A DNA stretch of 64,000 nt from Bog-159 sp963843255 (GCA_963843255.1 CAWJJQ010000010.1:310001-374000); one strand, 5' to 3'; shown: positions 1-8,716, numbered from the stretch's first letter. The notes: generated by a model from the sequence alone, not told the origin. Numbers and translations are program-made.

Positions 1-116
1 TGTCTTTCGCAAATCTAGGCTTCAGCCCGTTCGTGGTCACCAACCCGACCATAACCTTAGTCGTTGCGGACACGAATTATCTAGATAATTCCGCGAATTT
101 CGTGCTGGGCCAATAA
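1..116 (+). CDS. C-terminal end of an unidentified protein (cut by window start)
   Basis: An open frame runs from the first bases of the window to a TAA at 114-116 and encodes about 37 residues ending in NSANFVLGQ. The composition (alternating hydrophobic and polar residues, many Thr, Val and Asn) resembles the last strands of a secreted beta protein. No sorting signal such as PEP-CTERM follows. The family cannot be named from this tail. It converges on the small minus-strand operon at 271-750. Confidence 0.4.
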   Translation, partial: SFANLGFSPFVVTNPTITLVVADTNYLDNSANFVLGQ

Positions 117-270
117 TCCGGCCGCCGCCGGCCTGTCGGGCGTGGAACCTCCGAGGTGTCGCGTGAGGAGGGCGTTGTTCGTCAATATGGCTGGGCAAGA
201 ACGGTGCTCAGGCTCGGTCATTAGTTGAACTTGTGGTGGTCTTGGAACCGCCTGCGGTGATGGCGGGAGG

Positions 271-462
271 TCACGATTTCTGGCTTCCTGTTGACGGCGC
301 ATTCGGGTCGTCGCGGCGATCCGGGATCGCTACCTCGATAACCGTGCGACGCGCTTGCATCAACTCCTCCAGATCTTCTGGACGCACGGGGGCTCCCATC
401 AGAGTGGCGAACTCCAACACCGCGCAGAGTAAGATTTTGGACAACCTGTAACGTAAAGGCAT
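271..462 (-). CDS. Small hypothetical protein (63 aa)
   Basis: Function unknown. The chosen ATG at 462 has a strong ribosome binding site (GGGAGG) just upstream. The N-terminus is a short hydrophobic stretch (residues 5-20) that includes ILLCAVLEF, followed by an acidic helix (RPEDLEELMQA) and a basic tail. Short proteins with a similar MRPEEIEELM-like helix recur in Solibacter-type genomes; that is recollection, not a search. It starts 57 bp after the stop of the 76-aa membrane protein gene, so both are probably read from the promoter at 758-786. Confidence 0.5.
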   Translation of the reverse strand: MPLRYRLSKILLCAVLEFATLMGAPVRPEDLEELMQARRTVIEVAIPDRRDDPNAPSTGSQKS

Positions 463-519
463 GGATCCTCCCAATCGTTGTTTTGTTGGGGCAAACTGCG
501 CCAGAACTAACGGGAACGA

Positions 520-750
520 CTACTCGAGGGGAGGCGCGCGGCCGATGGCGGGCCGAAGAAAAACCAGCCGGGGTGCGGCAGAACTTTCGCCGGCTGAAAG
601 CACTCGGCACACATTCGCGACGACCAGAAATCCGAGCGGAACAAGGACGGCCAGGAGAAGTCCTGAGCCGGCAGGAACTGCGACGGCAAGCAGGAGGGCA
701 ACTACGCAAAGCAGCGCGAGGCTGCGTCGCAACTGGGTGTTGCCTGTCAC
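520..750 (-). CDS. Small membrane protein (76 aa), GTG start
   Basis: Function unknown. From the GTG at 750 the product begins with a short basic stretch (LRR) followed by a long hydrophobic region (residues 9-45), enough for one long or two short membrane segments, and ends in a basic tail. A longer reading of the same frame back to 1272 is possible but runs through repeat-derived sequence and is rejected. No Shine-Dalgarno sequence precedes the GTG; instead a good promoter ends 7 bp upstream, which suggests leaderless translation. It is probably the first gene of a two-gene operon with the 63-aa gene downstream. Confidence 0.5.
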   Translation of the reverse strand: MTGNTQLRRSLALLCVVALLLAVAVPAGSGLLLAVLVPLGFLVVANVCRVLSAGESSAAPRLVFLRPAIGRAPPLE

Positions 751-757
751 TACGCCT

Positions 758-786
758 ATTGTAGACAGTCCGGAATCGCTGTGCAA
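758..786 (-). promoter_or_regulatory. Sigma70-type promoter, leaderless configuration
   Basis: On the minus strand there is TTGCAC (positions 786-781), a 17-bp spacer and TACAAT (763-758). The GTG start codon at 750 lies 7 bp beyond the -10 box, where transcription would be expected to begin. The mRNA of the 76-aa membrane protein would then have essentially no 5' leader. Confidence 0.5.
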
Positions 787-942
787 TTTGGTCACTCGGA
801 GAGTTACCACAACGGCCTCATGGGCAACCGGATTGTTCGGCGGCGAAGAAGTTACACCCAAGCCTCCCCAATTCCGGCGTAGTGGGTTGTCGATACCTGC
901 CTGATGTCCGCCGATATCGCATACTAAACGTGTCCGAGTCTT

Positions 943-1160
943 GGAGCCGCTTGGCCCGGACTTTTTGTCCAGCGCATGTGTGCTCATGTACCCCCAAAGC
1001 CTGACAGGCGTGGCTTGCGGCCAGGCGGGTCCGTAGCTCGGTTTCACGGGCGGGCTCATCGCAGCACTGGCCATGGGCGTGTGCGGCAAACGTTCTTTGG
1101 GTGCCGCCATGGTGCCATATCCGCAGCCCGGCCTGTCATGCTTTAGAGCACATTCGCTCC
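943..1160. repeat. MITE-like inverted repeat, copy 1
   Basis: The left arm (about 943-1013) carries CTTTTTGTCCAGCGCATGTG and the Cys-rich-looking AAAGCCTGACAGGC block. The right part (1078-1160) carries, in opposite orientation, GGCAAACGTTCTTTGGGTG and CCTGTCATGCTTTAGAGCA. The same blocks recur near 5.5, 6.1, 8.4, 9.8, 10.0, 24.9 and 25.1 kb. The internal part of this copy is shortened. The stretch 751-1284 contains no other gene that I can support. Confidence 0.6.
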
Positions 1161-1284
1161 GATCTACTTCGTTGCCTGGTTTTAGCGCCAGCGCGGCGGC
1201 GCCGAAAACCTGATCACTGAAGCGAACAACGATGCTGAGCTGGCGACGCGCCCCTCCTTGAAGCCGGTCCAAGAGAACAATCGG

Positions 1285-3176
1285 CTACATATGAAATCTC
1301 TCGCTCAGCACACAGGCAGTTAGCAAAGCCATTAGCGCTGAATCCAAAACAGCCTTGCCGGTGCAATCGGAATCCAGCGCACGATCCAGCAGCCGGACAA
1401 CCGCGCTCTTGTTGAGAAAAGGAATCGAGTTAATCGCGCTTCCACGCAGAGTATCTTGCATCAGATCGTGCATCGGCGCCCCATCCAGAAAGGAGGGTGG
1501 TGCTTGTAAGGCTCTCTTTCGGCGTCCACATACGGCAGGCGGGATAACCAACCGCATCGCCTTACGTAAGACGAACTTCTCCGCGGCCCCCCGAATCTTT
1601 TGAGAACGAGGGACCCGACGGCAGAACTCTGCGACATGGTGGTCCAGAAACGGTAGTCGCGCCTCCAATGAGTGCGCCATCTCCATTCTGTCCCCCAGCA
1701 CGGTTAGTATGTGACCCGGAAGGCTTGTCTTATTGAATAGGTAAAGGCTCCGATCAACGATCGAGCGATCCTGGAGTTGATTCTCGAAATCCAAAGTGTC
1801 GAGTAGCCGGCAAAGCAGCAGTTCGCTTTGGAAGTGGGCCGGGAGGACCTCGCTGAGTGGCTCCAAAAACCGGGCGCGCGCTTCATACCAGGCCGGCACA
1901 TATCCCAATCGGTCGAAAGCACGCTGCAGCCCGATCGAAGCGTTAGTGCGGATCGATCCGGTGTTATCAGGCTCATCAACGAACTGCCCCAAAACATCTG
2001 ACTGCGCTCTATCTTCGTGTCGCAGTGCGTCGATAACGAAAACATGATATCCAGCCAGGATTTCGTCGGCGCCTTCTCCGGTGAGCACAACCTTAAAGCC
2101 TGCCTTTTGCACGGCTGCGCTTAGAACGAACTTAGCTACGCACTGCGCATTGATGAAAAGCGTTTCGCCATGCCAGACGGCATCGCGAAAGCTGTCCGCC
2201 AAGGAAGCCTGCGTCACGGGAACGGGAGTGAACGTGGCATTGAGTTGATTGGCCGTCTCGCTAGCCAGCGCGGATTCATCGTAAGCGGCGTTCTCAAAGG
2301 CCAGACAAAAAGCCGTGATCGGACTACTCCTATGCCGGCTCATCAAAGCGAGAACGCTGCTCGAATCGATCCCGCCGCTCAGGTAGCACGCAATTGGGAC
2401 ATCCGCTCGAAGTCGCACCTTCACCGCTCGATCGAGAATTACTTGAAGTTGACGCGCATACTCATCGTCCGAAAAGGTCGACGTGATTTCGTCTTCCCGT
2501 GGATAGTTAAAATCCCAATACCGGTGAATCGTAAACTGTTCATTCTGGGCTATGAGGTAATTTGCTGGCGGTAGCTCCGAGATGTGACGAAATAACGTCC
2601 TCCCTTGAAGTGGCGAGTCCAGAGCGAGCTTTTCGAAAAAACCCTGCTCATCCCAGCCGGAGGGTATTCCGGCAGTATGTAAGGCTTTGATCTCGGAAGC
2701 AAACAGCAATTGTCCCTGAAATTCGGCAAAGAATAACGGCTTAATTCCGAAACGGTCGCGAGCTGCAAAAAGCACCTTCGCGCGCTCGTCCCAAAGGACG
2801 AACGCGTATTCGCCGCGAAGATAGTGAACACAATCTGCCCCAAATTCCTCATACAGATGTACGAGGATCTCGCTGTCGGAGCGAGAAGTGAATTGGTGGC
2901 CTCGAGTTCAAGTACCGAGCGAATGTGCTCGAAGTCGTAGAATTCGCCATTCACGACGATATGGATATGGCTTGTCTCATTTGTTAAGGGCTGATCCCCG
3001 GTCACCAGATCAACGATGCTAAGCCGCACGTGCCCCAAAGAAACGCGACCGTCCGTCGACCGCCACAGCCCGGTGCCGTCGGGGCCGCGATGCCGCAATA
3101 CCCTCAAGCTATCGTGAATCTTTTGATGTCGACAGCCGTCACCGGTCCAGTCCAAACTCGCGAAGATTCCACACAT
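1285..3176 (-). pseudogene. asnB: Glutamine-hydrolysing asparagine synthetase, one frameshift
   Basis: Class II asparagine synthetase transfers amide nitrogen from glutamine to an acyl-adenylate of aspartate. The N-terminus MCGIF supplies the Cys2 nucleophile of the glutaminase domain, followed by LRHRGPDGTG and NGEFYD. The synthetase domain has the PP-loop YLSGGIDSSS (about residue 265), the LTGEGADE motif and LEARLPFLDH. The frame breaks once near 2899: after VLELE the reading continues as HQFTSRSDSEILVHLYEEF in another frame, consistent with loss of one G from GGGCC. Corrected length would be about 630 residues, normal for the family. The rest is intact, so this is either a recent inactivation or a base-calling error. 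It may have served amidation in a specialised pathway rather than bulk asparagine synthesis; the neighbours do not decide this. Confidence 0.85.
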
Positions 3177-3942
3177 TGTCTTAGTATGAATGGCTTTCTG
3201 TTCTCTAACGGACGCGAATTTGGCATCCTTCCGGGCATCGCCGTTTGGAATCCCGTCCAGGTTTGAATCGAGGCCAATCCGAACGCCCGCACCCGGCGGT
3301 ACCCCATCATAGTGAAGGTGTCGCCTTTCTCAAATTGATAAGCCGCCAGTCGCGCCAAGGTGAAGGGCACCAACCCGGTCGTATCGGTTTCGTGATTGTT
3401 GGTCTCTCGGACCGGAGGCCCAAACCACGCGACGAGACAGAGCCCTTCAGGTCCCGGCCATATGGTTCCTCACTGTTCCAAGATTAGTCCCGGATTCTGA
3501 AATTTAGCTGAAGAGTGGCTCTCAAAGTCTTCAATTCCCGCTAGAACCGGGGAGGTACCGCAAGTGTGCTCTCTCCAGTTGTGGAATGTGCTCTGCACGA
3601 CTCGGTTCAGGATTAGAAGGAGGCTATGCCCGATATTTGGGAGTCGGCGTCGCAGTGGTAGCGTTTCACGGATGTGGTGCCGGCTTCAGATCGAGACGTT
3701 GGTCTGTCAAGTTCATATCACGCGACCCGTCTGTGGCTACCGAACATAGAGCCACGCGTACCAGGTGTACACGTCGAGGGAAAAACAAAGATCGCGTTCG
3801 CTAAGCCGTCAGGTCAGTTGCTCAGGCTGCTCCCCAGGGTAGCTCTGTGCATAAGTCAGGTGATAAGAACGATCTGGCCATAAGCCTGAAACCCTTGCTG
3901 TTGATGTTCTACTGGCGCACCGACTGGGCGGAGCGTTAGGGT
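3177..3942. other. No intact gene; possible coding remnant upstream of asnB
   Basis: On the minus strand an open stretch from about 3460 down into the asnB start reads WFGPPVRETNNHETDTTG and then FEKGDTFTMMGYRRVRAFG; it looks protein-like but I cannot assign it. Between 3490 and 3942 only short overlapping frames without ribosome binding sites are seen. The region probably holds decayed genes. Confidence 0.35.
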
Positions 3943-4167
3943 TTCGTCGGCACCAGTGAGAACGCCCTCCGCATCCAGATTTGGACAGCCCTGATCGCCC
4001 TGCTCCTCCTGAGATGGCTGCATCAGCTCTTCAAAGCCAACTGGTCAGTGTCGAACCTGGCGATGCTGTGGCTGAAGTTTACGTACCGCGAATTGACCCA
4101 GTGGATTGACAATCCCCTGGCACTCGGCCCTTGGTCCCATTTGCCGAACAACTCTCGTTGCCTCTGA
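3943..4167 (+). pseudogene. IS4-type transposase C-terminal remnant
   Basis: An open frame without a start reads FVGTSENALRIQIWTALIAL, then LRWLHQLFKANWSVSNLAM and TYRELTQWI before a TGA at 4165-4167. This pattern (GTSENA..IQIW, then a Leu-rich helix, then a TYR-LxQW tail) is the end of IS4-family transposases. Nothing upstream gives the DDE catalytic part in frame, and no inverted repeats could be placed, so it is a fragment of an old insertion. Confidence 0.55.
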
Positions 4168-4415
4168 CGTGACTTGGACAGGCTGCTACCACACAAACCG
4201 AAGACCTCCACCCGAAGAGCTCACGGAATCCCTCCAAGTCGTGTGTATTCAACAGACCGTGCTACATGTTTGCCTCGTCTTGGACAGCAGCGACTTGCGA
4301 CAGAACCATGCGCCGATTGTGACGAGATTATAGTCCGTGCGGCACCCAATTGGAAATCGTGTAATTCGTCGGCTGAGGTTAGGCGGGCCGTCTCCGATCC
4401 CGAACCGGGCGGACA

Positions 4416-4682
4416 TCACTTTATTCTTGCCGCAACCTGCTTCGCCAGCAGTCGCTGGGCTTGGCGATCGCCTCCGCTGGCTTCGCGAGCAGTTTGTGCA
4501 GGTGACTCTACAGCCTCTTTTTGGGCCGCCAACGCTGCCTGAGCAGCACTGCTTAACTGCACCGTATCTGTAGTCGGACTGGTTGTGGCCTGCGAATTCG
4601 ATTGCGCCGTTTTTCCGCTGGATGTGGCGGCAAACGGGGCCACTGGCTGACTCTGAGTTGCGTTGGATAGGGCACTGACCAT
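4416..4682 (-). CDS. Small Ala/Ser/Gln-rich protein (88 aa)
   Basis: The start ATG at 4682 is preceded by a good ribosome binding site (AGGAGA), so the longer frame starting at 4787 is not used. The product is low complexity: MVSALSNATQSQ, then a Ser/Thr/Ala/Gln-rich stretch, then TDTVQLSSAAQAALAAQ and a basic end (AQRLLAKQVAARIK). The TDTVQLSSAA pattern resembles short, flagellar or anti-sigma-like cytoplasmic proteins, but no function can be claimed. No neighbour forms an operon with it. Confidence 0.5.
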   Translation of the reverse strand: MVSALSNATQSQPVAPFAATSSGKTAQSNSQATTSPTTDTVQLSSAAQAALAAQKEAVESPAQTAREASGGDRQAQRLLAKQVAARIK

Positions 4683-4856
4683 ATTAAATTCTCCTGTAGA
4701 TACATATCGGCGGGGCCTGGATTTCTTTGAGCCTCTGTCTAATGAATTTTCAGACAGAGGCATCGCCGTCCGGCGGCGCGATGCCAAGCGCCAGCGAGAA
4801 TAGCGCGATGATGGTGAAGGTCGGATTCAGGCGGAACTGAAGACGTTTTGACGAGT

Positions 4857-5154
4857 TCACGCGCCTTCGATGGGAAAACCCTGAACGAAGGCCGCGAGTT
4901 GCGCGTCGGTAAGAGGGGCGTGGTCCGCGTCGTGGCCGGTGCTATCGGCGTTACCGCAGTTCAGCGGATTTACGAGGCAGACGATCTCCATCACAAATGC
5001 CGTCCGGACAAAGCGTCCGTTTGCCCGTCGCGTTCGCCAAACTCGGCGTGCGGTCCGCCCGGGTTACCACCAGGCGAAAGTACCGCCACGGCTGCCCATC
5101 CGCACATCCGTATTGGCCCTCAAGTTGGCGCAGGCGCCTGGCAATGGTTTTCAT
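4857..5154 (-). pseudogene. Small conserved-looking protein, frameshifted
   Basis: The first 53 residues start at the ATG at 5154 (MKTIARRLRQLEGQYGCADG) and read to about KRTLCPDG. Then the sensible frame shifts by one base and continues EIVCLVNPLNCGNADST and LTDAQLAAFVQGFPIEGA to a TGA at 4857-4859. Both halves look coding, so I read it as a frameshifted gene of about 99 residues. Its ATG overlaps the TGA of the preceding small frame (TGATG), so they were probably translationally coupled. Function unknown. Confidence 0.45.
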
Positions 5155-5332
5155 CAGCGCCTCTGCTGGGGCGGTGACGCCGGTATGTGGCCTTTAAACT
5201 CCAAGCTGCTGCCCGTAACGTGCCCGCCCGGTGCTACACCGTAAACGTGGAGGATGATGATCTGCTCCTCGCCCGGTTTGAGTTCGGCTTCCAGCCGTTC
5301 CAAACGCCGCGAGACACTCTTGGTCAGTGCTG
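5152..5332 (-). pseudogene. Remnant of a small coiled-coil-like protein gene
   Basis: The frame reads TKSVSRRLERLEAELKPG, then EEQIIILHVYGVAPGGH and ends at a TGA that overlaps the ATG of the next small gene. There is no ATG or GTG at the expected start; a CTG (preceded by two stops) stands where the start would be. Just upstream another frame, MSLGEIIRASRERARTAAEA, ends across the same point and is open back to the repeat at 5455. I read 4857-5452 as the relic of an operon of three small overlapping genes, truncated by the repeat. Confidence 0.35.
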
Positions 5333-5454
5333 TGCCCTACTAGCCTCCGCCGCTGTCCTTGCGCGTTCCCGACTGGCGCGTATGATCTCGCCGAGCGACA
5401 TTCCGGACCAATATGCGGGAACTGGAACGTCCTCCGGCTCGGGGAGGCCCAGCT

Positions 5455-5735
5455 GTCCAGCGCATGTGCGGGCATTTGCACCAAAGCATGAAAGGCCAGG
5501 CCTGCGGAGGCCGTAGTGGGCAAATCTGGGAGAACGGAGACGTTACCGGCGGGCAGGGTTGCCAAAATGGGACCATTGGCGCAAGCAAGGTACGTTTTCT
5601 GCACAAGTAGGTGGGCGACATCGACGTGTCCCAGATAGCTAGACTAGGGCCTCCGCAGGCTTGCCCTGTCATGCTTTGGAGCACATACGCGCACATGCGC
5701 TGGACAAAAAATCCGGTCCCAAGCGGTCCCATAGC
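5455..5735. repeat. MITE-like inverted repeat, copy 2
   Basis: The left arm (5455-5610, minus orientation) runs from GTCCAGCGCATGTGCGGGC through GGCAGGGTTGCCAAAATGGG to GTACGTTTTCTGCACAAG. The right arm (about 5628-5735, plus orientation) runs from GGCCTCCGCAGG through CATGCTTTGGAGCACATACG to GGACAAAAAATCCGGTCCC. The two arms form an extended imperfect inverted repeat. It separates the small-gene relic on the left from an ADOP relic on the right. Confidence 0.7.
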
Positions 5736-5738
5736 GTG

Positions 5739-6045
5739 CGGCCAGGCCGGTGAGGTTCGACGACTCAGTGGCCCACACGCCGATGTCCCGCAGGGTGCGG
5801 TTTTGTTCGCGATTGGTATGGGGCGATTTCCAGTTCCGCAACGTCGATCCCTTTCGCCGAGAGCCCGACGCTGATCAGTTCTTCGGGATTGGGATACGGA
5901 AGGGACTTCAGGAGGACACCTTCGAGCACGCTAAAAACGGCCGAATTGCCGCCGATTCCGATGGCCAGAGTGAAGATCGCAATCGCGGTGAAGCCGGGCG
6001 AGTGCGCGAGACGGCGGAGAACCTGTCGGTAGCGAATATAAAATA
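5739..6045 (-). pseudogene. MacB-like (ADOP) permease fragment
   Basis: The minus strand reads RQVLRRLAHSPGFTAIAIFT, then LAIGIGGNSAVFSVLEGVLL and PYPNPEELISVGLSAKG, which is the first transmembrane helix and the start of the MacB-type periplasmic core of ADOP permeases. After about LEIAP the frame shifts and continues REQNRTLRDIGVWATESSNL and TGLAA, which again fits the family. Only about 100 of roughly 850 residues remain, and repeat copies lie on both sides (to 5735 and from 6103). It is therefore a fragment left between two repeats. Confidence 0.65.
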
Positions 6046-6102
6046 GTACGCCGAAACGGTCCTGTTTTTTGAGGCTGGGGGGATGTACGTGAATATCGAT
6101 GC

Positions 6103-6166
6103 CGCGGACAGGGTTGCCAAAATGGGACCAATTGCCGCACCCAAGGGACGTTTGTTGCACACCTGT
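6103..6166 (-). repeat. MITE-like repeat, partial copy 3
   Basis: The block GGACAGGGTTGCCAAAATGG and the following GCACCCAAGGGACGTTTGTT match the inner part of the copies near 5.55, 8.5 and 10.0 kb. The outer arm with TCCAGCGCATGTGC is absent here. It borders the upstream end of the ADOP fragment. Confidence 0.55.
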
Positions 6167-6511
6167 TTGGTGACCCGGCCACTAGGACTTGCGGGCGAGG
6201 TTGAAGGCGCAACCCAAACAACCAGCCGGTCATTGTGGTTTTGCCCCAATCGTATTGTGCGTCTTCGGCCGCAAAAACCAGATCCAACACCTGCATATCT
6301 TGCCTTAGGGCCCGTGCCCTACTCAGAATTGCGCAGGGCTTCGATCGCTATCCCAATGTTGCAGTCGATACGGCCACCTCTCGTGAAACGCGGGCACGAA
6401 GCTGTAATCGTCGCCCGGGAAGAAAACGAGGAAGCGGCACGGCGTAATTTTCATCACGAACCACCAAAAGGTGGAGTTGATTTGTAAAACGTTTTCAAGA
6501 ACTAAAACAGA
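6167..6511. other. No gene supported between repeat copy 3 and the Panacea operator
   Basis: Short frames exist on both strands but none has a ribosome binding site or a recognisable family. On the minus strand a stretch reads FHERWPYRLQHWDSDRSP near 6350-6400, which may be the remnant of a gene; I cannot identify it. The last bases before 6512 are AT-rich, as expected for a promoter of the Panacea gene. Confidence 0.3.
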
Positions 6512-6536
6512 TATTAGGGTAATATATACCTTAATA
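6512..6536. promoter_or_regulatory. 25-bp palindrome, probable operator of the Panacea gene
   Basis: Arms TATTAGGGTA (6512-6521) and TACCTTAATA (6527-6536) are inverted repeats with one mismatch around a 5-bp AT centre. The site ends 22 bp before the Panacea ATG, in an AT-rich stretch of otherwise GC-rich DNA, where it would cover the -10 region. Autoregulation is the usual arrangement for antitoxin genes; binding here is inferred. Confidence 0.55.
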
Positions 6537-6558
6537 GAGTGGCGCGAATGGAGGCAGG

Positions 6559-7107
6559 ATGAAGCTGCTTTTCAATGAGGCCAAGGCGACTCAGGCCGCT
6601 GCCCGCCTTTTGAGGCTTCGCGGCGGCAGGATGAGCTATATGAAGCTCATCAAGCTGCTTTACCTGGCGGATCGCGAAGCTCTCATCCGCTGGGGACGAC
6701 CGATAACCACCGATCGTTTCGTCGCCATGGACAACGGGCCGGTTCTCAGTCGGATCCATGATCTGATCCGGAATGAGCCGTCGCCGAATTCGGTCAAGAT
6801 CTGGGGCAAGTTCATTTCTGACCCGGAGGATTATGAAGTTCGCCTGCTTGGTGATCCTGGAAGCGGCGAACTCTCCCCCGCTGAGGAACAACTGATCGAC
6901 GAGGTGTTTGGGCAGCACGGCCAGGATAGCCGGTGGGCCCTCATAGACTACACCTACGGCCTCCCCGAATGGGTCCATCCGGATGGAGGCGTGCTGCCAA
7001 TCGAGTACCGCGATATCCTCCGGGTCGTCCACAAGACCGCGGCGGAGATCTCCGCCGTAGAAGAAGACCTTGAATCTTGGGCCCTTGTCGAGCGTATCCT
7101 TGCGTAG
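6559..7107 (+). CDS. Panacea-domain protein (SocA/DUF4065-like antitoxin)
   Basis: The 182-residue product has the Panacea (SocA/DUF4065) pattern: an N-terminal helix pair with MKLIKLLYLADREALIRWGR, then TTDRFVAMDNGPVLSRIHDL, and a C-terminal region WALIDYTYGLPEW and EYRDILRVVH. Panacea proteins act as antitoxins for many unrelated toxins or as ClpXP adaptors (SocA). The start ATG has GGAGG 6 bp upstream. The expected partner, a short toxin gene directly beside it, is not seen: decayed sequence lies upstream and a KAS III gene starts 102 bp downstream. It may be an orphan antitoxin whose toxin was lost. Confidence 0.75.
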   Translation: MKLLFNEAKATQAAARLLRLRGGRMSYMKLIKLLYLADREALIRWGRPITTDRFVAMDNGPVLSRIHDLIRNEPSPNSVKIWGKFISDPEDYEVRLLGDPGSGELSPAEEQLIDEVFGQHGQDSRWALIDYTYGLPEWVHPDGGVLPIEYRDILRVVHKTAAEISAVEEDLESWALVERILA

Positions 7108-7209
7108 TAGTTCATTCCGGCGATACCTTGAGGCGGCGTTGAGGACGGTCACTGGATAATTGTGGCGTTCTTGCGGACCGGATGTTCTGTTCGCTGGATT
7201 CGAGGAACA

Positions 7210-8169
7210 ATGAGAACCAAAAACAGCCACTTTGACAGTGTCTGCATCAAATCCACTGGTTCGTATGTGCCGGCCAAGATCCTGAGAAACGAAGATGTGG
7301 TCGGAAACTTGCCGACCTCTCCGGACTGGATCGTTGAAACACTGGGGATTCGCGAGCGCTGTATTGCGGAACCCGGCGAATACACGTCAGATCTTGCTGC
7401 CTGCGCGGGTCTTAAGGCGATCGCTTCGGCCGGGCTTGAACCAAACGAGATTGACCTGATTATTGTCGCTACTTCGACGCCCGACCGCAAGGCCCCGTCA
7501 TCGGCATGCATTGCGCAAGTCAAGATGGGCATCCGTAACGGTTGCGCTGCATTCGATGTGGCGGCCGTCTGCTCGGGGTTTCTTTACGGCATTACGATCG
7601 CCGGCCAATTCATCCAGAACGGAACGTACGAGCGTGTACTGGTGATCGGCGCCGATACTTTCTCCAAAATCACCGATTGGAAACACCGCAACTGCGTCTT
7701 TTTTGGAGACGGCGCTGGTGCCGTGGTGCTCGAGCGGAAGGATCGCAACAATGGACTCTTTTCGAGCATTCTCATGGCCGAGGGTGAGGGAATGAACGAC
7801 TTCACGGTCTACCCGGAGGACGCCTGCTTCACGATGAATGGAAAGGCAGTGTACGAGAAGGCGACTACCATCCTGCCCGAGTGTGTTCGACAGATTCTCT
7901 GCATTAACCGGCTGCGACTCGAAGACGTATCGATGATCCTGCCGCACCAAGCCTCCGCTCGTGTCCTAAAGCGCACCGCCGAGGTACTCCACATCCCTTA
8001 CTCCCTGATGCACACGAACCTGGAGTCGTGCGCGAACACCGCGGGAGCCTCCGTTCCGCTGCTCTTAGACCAGCTAAACCGCCGCGGACTCGTCCGCGAA
8101 GGCAATCTTCTGTTGTTCGCAGCCATCGGCGCCGGGTGGACGTGGGGTGCATCCTTGTATCGCTGGTAA
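7210..8169 (+). CDS. fabH: Beta-ketoacyl-ACP synthase III (KAS III, FabH-like)
   Basis: KAS III condenses an acyl-CoA with malonyl-ACP to start fatty acid or polyketide chains. The catalytic triad is complete: Cys121 (AAVCSGFLYG), His246 (ILPHQASAR) and Asn276 (ESCANTAGAS). The glycine-rich FFGDGAGAVVLE and the C-terminal GAGWTWGASLYRW fit the thiolase fold. From the ATG at 7210, with AGGA just upstream, the length is 319 residues, normal for the family; the longer frame from 7162 adds a non-homologous leader. It stands alone, without acpP, fabD or fabG, so it may belong to a specialised pathway rather than housekeeping lipid synthesis. A 128-bp copy of its middle lies at 8288-8415. Confidence 0.88.
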   Translation: MRTKNSHFDSVCIKSTGSYVPAKILRNEDVVGNLPTSPDWIVETLGIRERCIAEPGEYTSDLAACAGLKAIASAGLEPNEIDLIIVATSTPDRKAPSSACIAQVKMGIRNGCAAFDVAAVCSGFLYGITIAGQFIQNGTYERVLVIGADTFSKITDWKHRNCVFFGDGAGAVVLERKDRNNGLFSSILMAEGEGMNDFTVYPEDACFTMNGKAVYEKATTILPECVRQILCINRLRLEDVSMILPHQASARVLKRTAEVLHIPYSLMHTNLESCANTAGASVPLLLDQLNRRGLVREGNLLLFAAIGAGWTWGASLYRW

Positions 8170-8287
8170 CCTCTCGTCTCCGTCGCCGGCGGTTTCGCGA
8201 GACTGGCCCGGCGCGAGCGCCGCGGTAGCGATGAGCAGCAGGCCCGGCCTAAAGGCCTGTGTAGCAAAGGTCCCTCGTGTGTGGTGA

Positions 8288-8415
8288 ATTGTCGCTACTT
8301 CGACGCCCGACCGCAAGGCCCCGTCCTCGGCATGCATTGCGCAAGTCAAAATGGGCATCCGTAACGGTTGCGCCGCATTCGATGTGGCGGCCGTCTGCTC
8401 GGGATTTCTTTACGG
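8288..8415 (+). repeat. Partial duplicate of the KAS III gene
   Basis: This block repeats 7462-7589 (codons around the active-site cysteine) with about four single-base differences, from GTCGCTACTTCGACGCCC to the TTTCTTTACGG at its end. It stops exactly where repeat copy 4 begins. A second copy of the gene was presumably present and was cut by the repeat, or the segment was captured. It has no start codon and cannot be functional. The preceding 8170-8287 shows nothing recognisable. Confidence 0.85.
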
Positions 8416-8540
8416 GTGTATGTGCTCCAAAGCATGACAGGCCGGGCTTACGGAGGCCTTAGGGGGGCGATCTGAACGAAGGGAGAGGTTGCCGGCCGGC
8501 AGGGTTGCGAAAAAGGGACCATTGCGGCACCTAAGGGGCC
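8416..8540 (-). repeat. MITE-like inverted repeat, copy 4, left arm
   Basis: The block runs GTGCTCCAAAGCATGACAGG, then GGTTGCCGGCCGGCAGGGTT and GGGACCATTGCGGCACC, matching the left arm of copy 2. The outermost TCCAGCGC part is missing at the junction with the KAS III duplicate. The matching right arm lies at 9799-9878, on the far side of the IS1595 element. The 160 bp between 8541 and 8711 hold no gene I can support. Confidence 0.65.
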
Positions 8541-8716
8541 TACAGGCCTCGGCCTCCGGTTTGAGTGCCGCGGTATTCCTTGCGGCAATTGTTGGTGCCG
8601 CCGCCGTGCTGATCGTATTGTTCAGTGCGGCCGTTGGGTGCTTTATTGGGCTATTGCTGGAGGCGGCCAATGGCTGGTGGTGCAGCCGAAAGAACGGACG
8701 ACTAGTTAGCTTTTGA

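Noticed and set aside
520..1272. A 250-residue minus-strand frame over the first kilobase
   Set aside because: Its first two thirds translate repeat-derived sequence. Only the last 76 codons, behind a good promoter, look like a gene.
8489..8716. Plus-strand hydrophobic frame (75 aa) before the IS1595 element
   Set aside because: It begins inside a repeat arm, has no ribosome binding site and ends at the IS boundary; probably chance.
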